A stretch of 5,169 nt of DNA, from positions 1-5,169 of the forward strand of contig DVLH01000194.1 in assembly GCA_018715585.1 (NCBI GenBank), written 5' to 3'. Below, in pieces: positions 5,121-5,169 of this stretch (position 1 is the first letter of the stretch; the number at the start of each line of letters is the position of its first letter). Made by a program: the position numbers and the translations under genes. This stretch comes from Candidatus Aphodomonas merdavium (GTDB lineage Bacteria; Bacillota; Clostridia; Christensenellales; Aristaeellaceae). The notes under the pieces were generated by a model. The model made no database searches and had not been told where the DNA came from. It saw nothing but the letters and a program-made list of their open reading frames with translations.

Positions 5121-5169
5121 CGTTCGTTCCTCCTCTGTCGTTACCGGTATCGTACTTCCACCGTGACCA
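5121..5169 (-). promoter_or_regulatory. Upstream region of the C-S lyase gene with ribosome binding site
   Basis: AGGAGG (5134-5129) is a full-strength ribosome binding site eight bases before the ATG. Further upstream, TACGAT (about 5154-5149) could be a -10 box, but a -35 box at normal spacing would lie beyond the window edge. The promoter therefore cannot be judged. Confidence 0.6.

Noticed and set aside
5146..5169. Promoter for the C-S lyase gene at the right edge
   Set aside because: Only a possible -10 box is visible; the -35 region would lie outside the window.

Overview
All genes recognised in this window lie on the minus strand, so the biological reading order runs from high to low coordinates. 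The DNA looks G+C-rich by eye. It carries strong AGGAGG-type ribosome binding sites, near-consensus sigma-A promoters with 17-bp spacers, intrinsic terminators and a lysine (L-box) riboswitch. The histidine kinase start resembles those of Clostridia-type Firmicutes. Together this points to a G+C-rich Firmicute of the Clostridia type. That is an inference from style and gene content, not a taxonomic assignment.

Layout in transcription order: (1) 5120-3945, a complete PLP-dependent MalY/PatB-family aminotransferase-like C-S lyase. (2) 3896-3491, a roughly 400-nt non-coding stretch with a promoter (TTGACA-17-TATACT), a lysine riboswitch aptamer (about 3835-3662), an intrinsic terminator (3628-3600) and a G+C-rich structured leader. 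(3) 3490-1111, a three-gene polar amino acid ABC importer: secreted substrate-binding protein, HisM/GlnP-type permease, GlnQ/HisP-type ATPase. It ends in a strong terminator at 1084-1052. (4) 959-931, a second sigma-A promoter driving a two-component system: a complete OmpR/PhoB response regulator (894-202) and the first 71 codons of a sensor histidine kinase, which runs off the left edge.

The most informative part is the link between (2) and (3). The transporter proteins alone say only 'polar amino acid importer'. The riboswitch upstream names the likely ligand: L-lysine. When lysine is plentiful the aptamer should fold and allow the terminator to form, shutting off the importer. When lysine is scarce, an alternative 9-bp pairing between the aptamer's 3' side and the terminator's 5' half could let transcription proceed. 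A second hairpin with a C(UUCG)G loop sits between the binding-protein and permease genes and probably sets a higher level of binding protein than of membrane components. The two-component genes have their own promoter and are not obviously connected to lysine. No mobile element, CRISPR array, tRNA or rRNA was seen.
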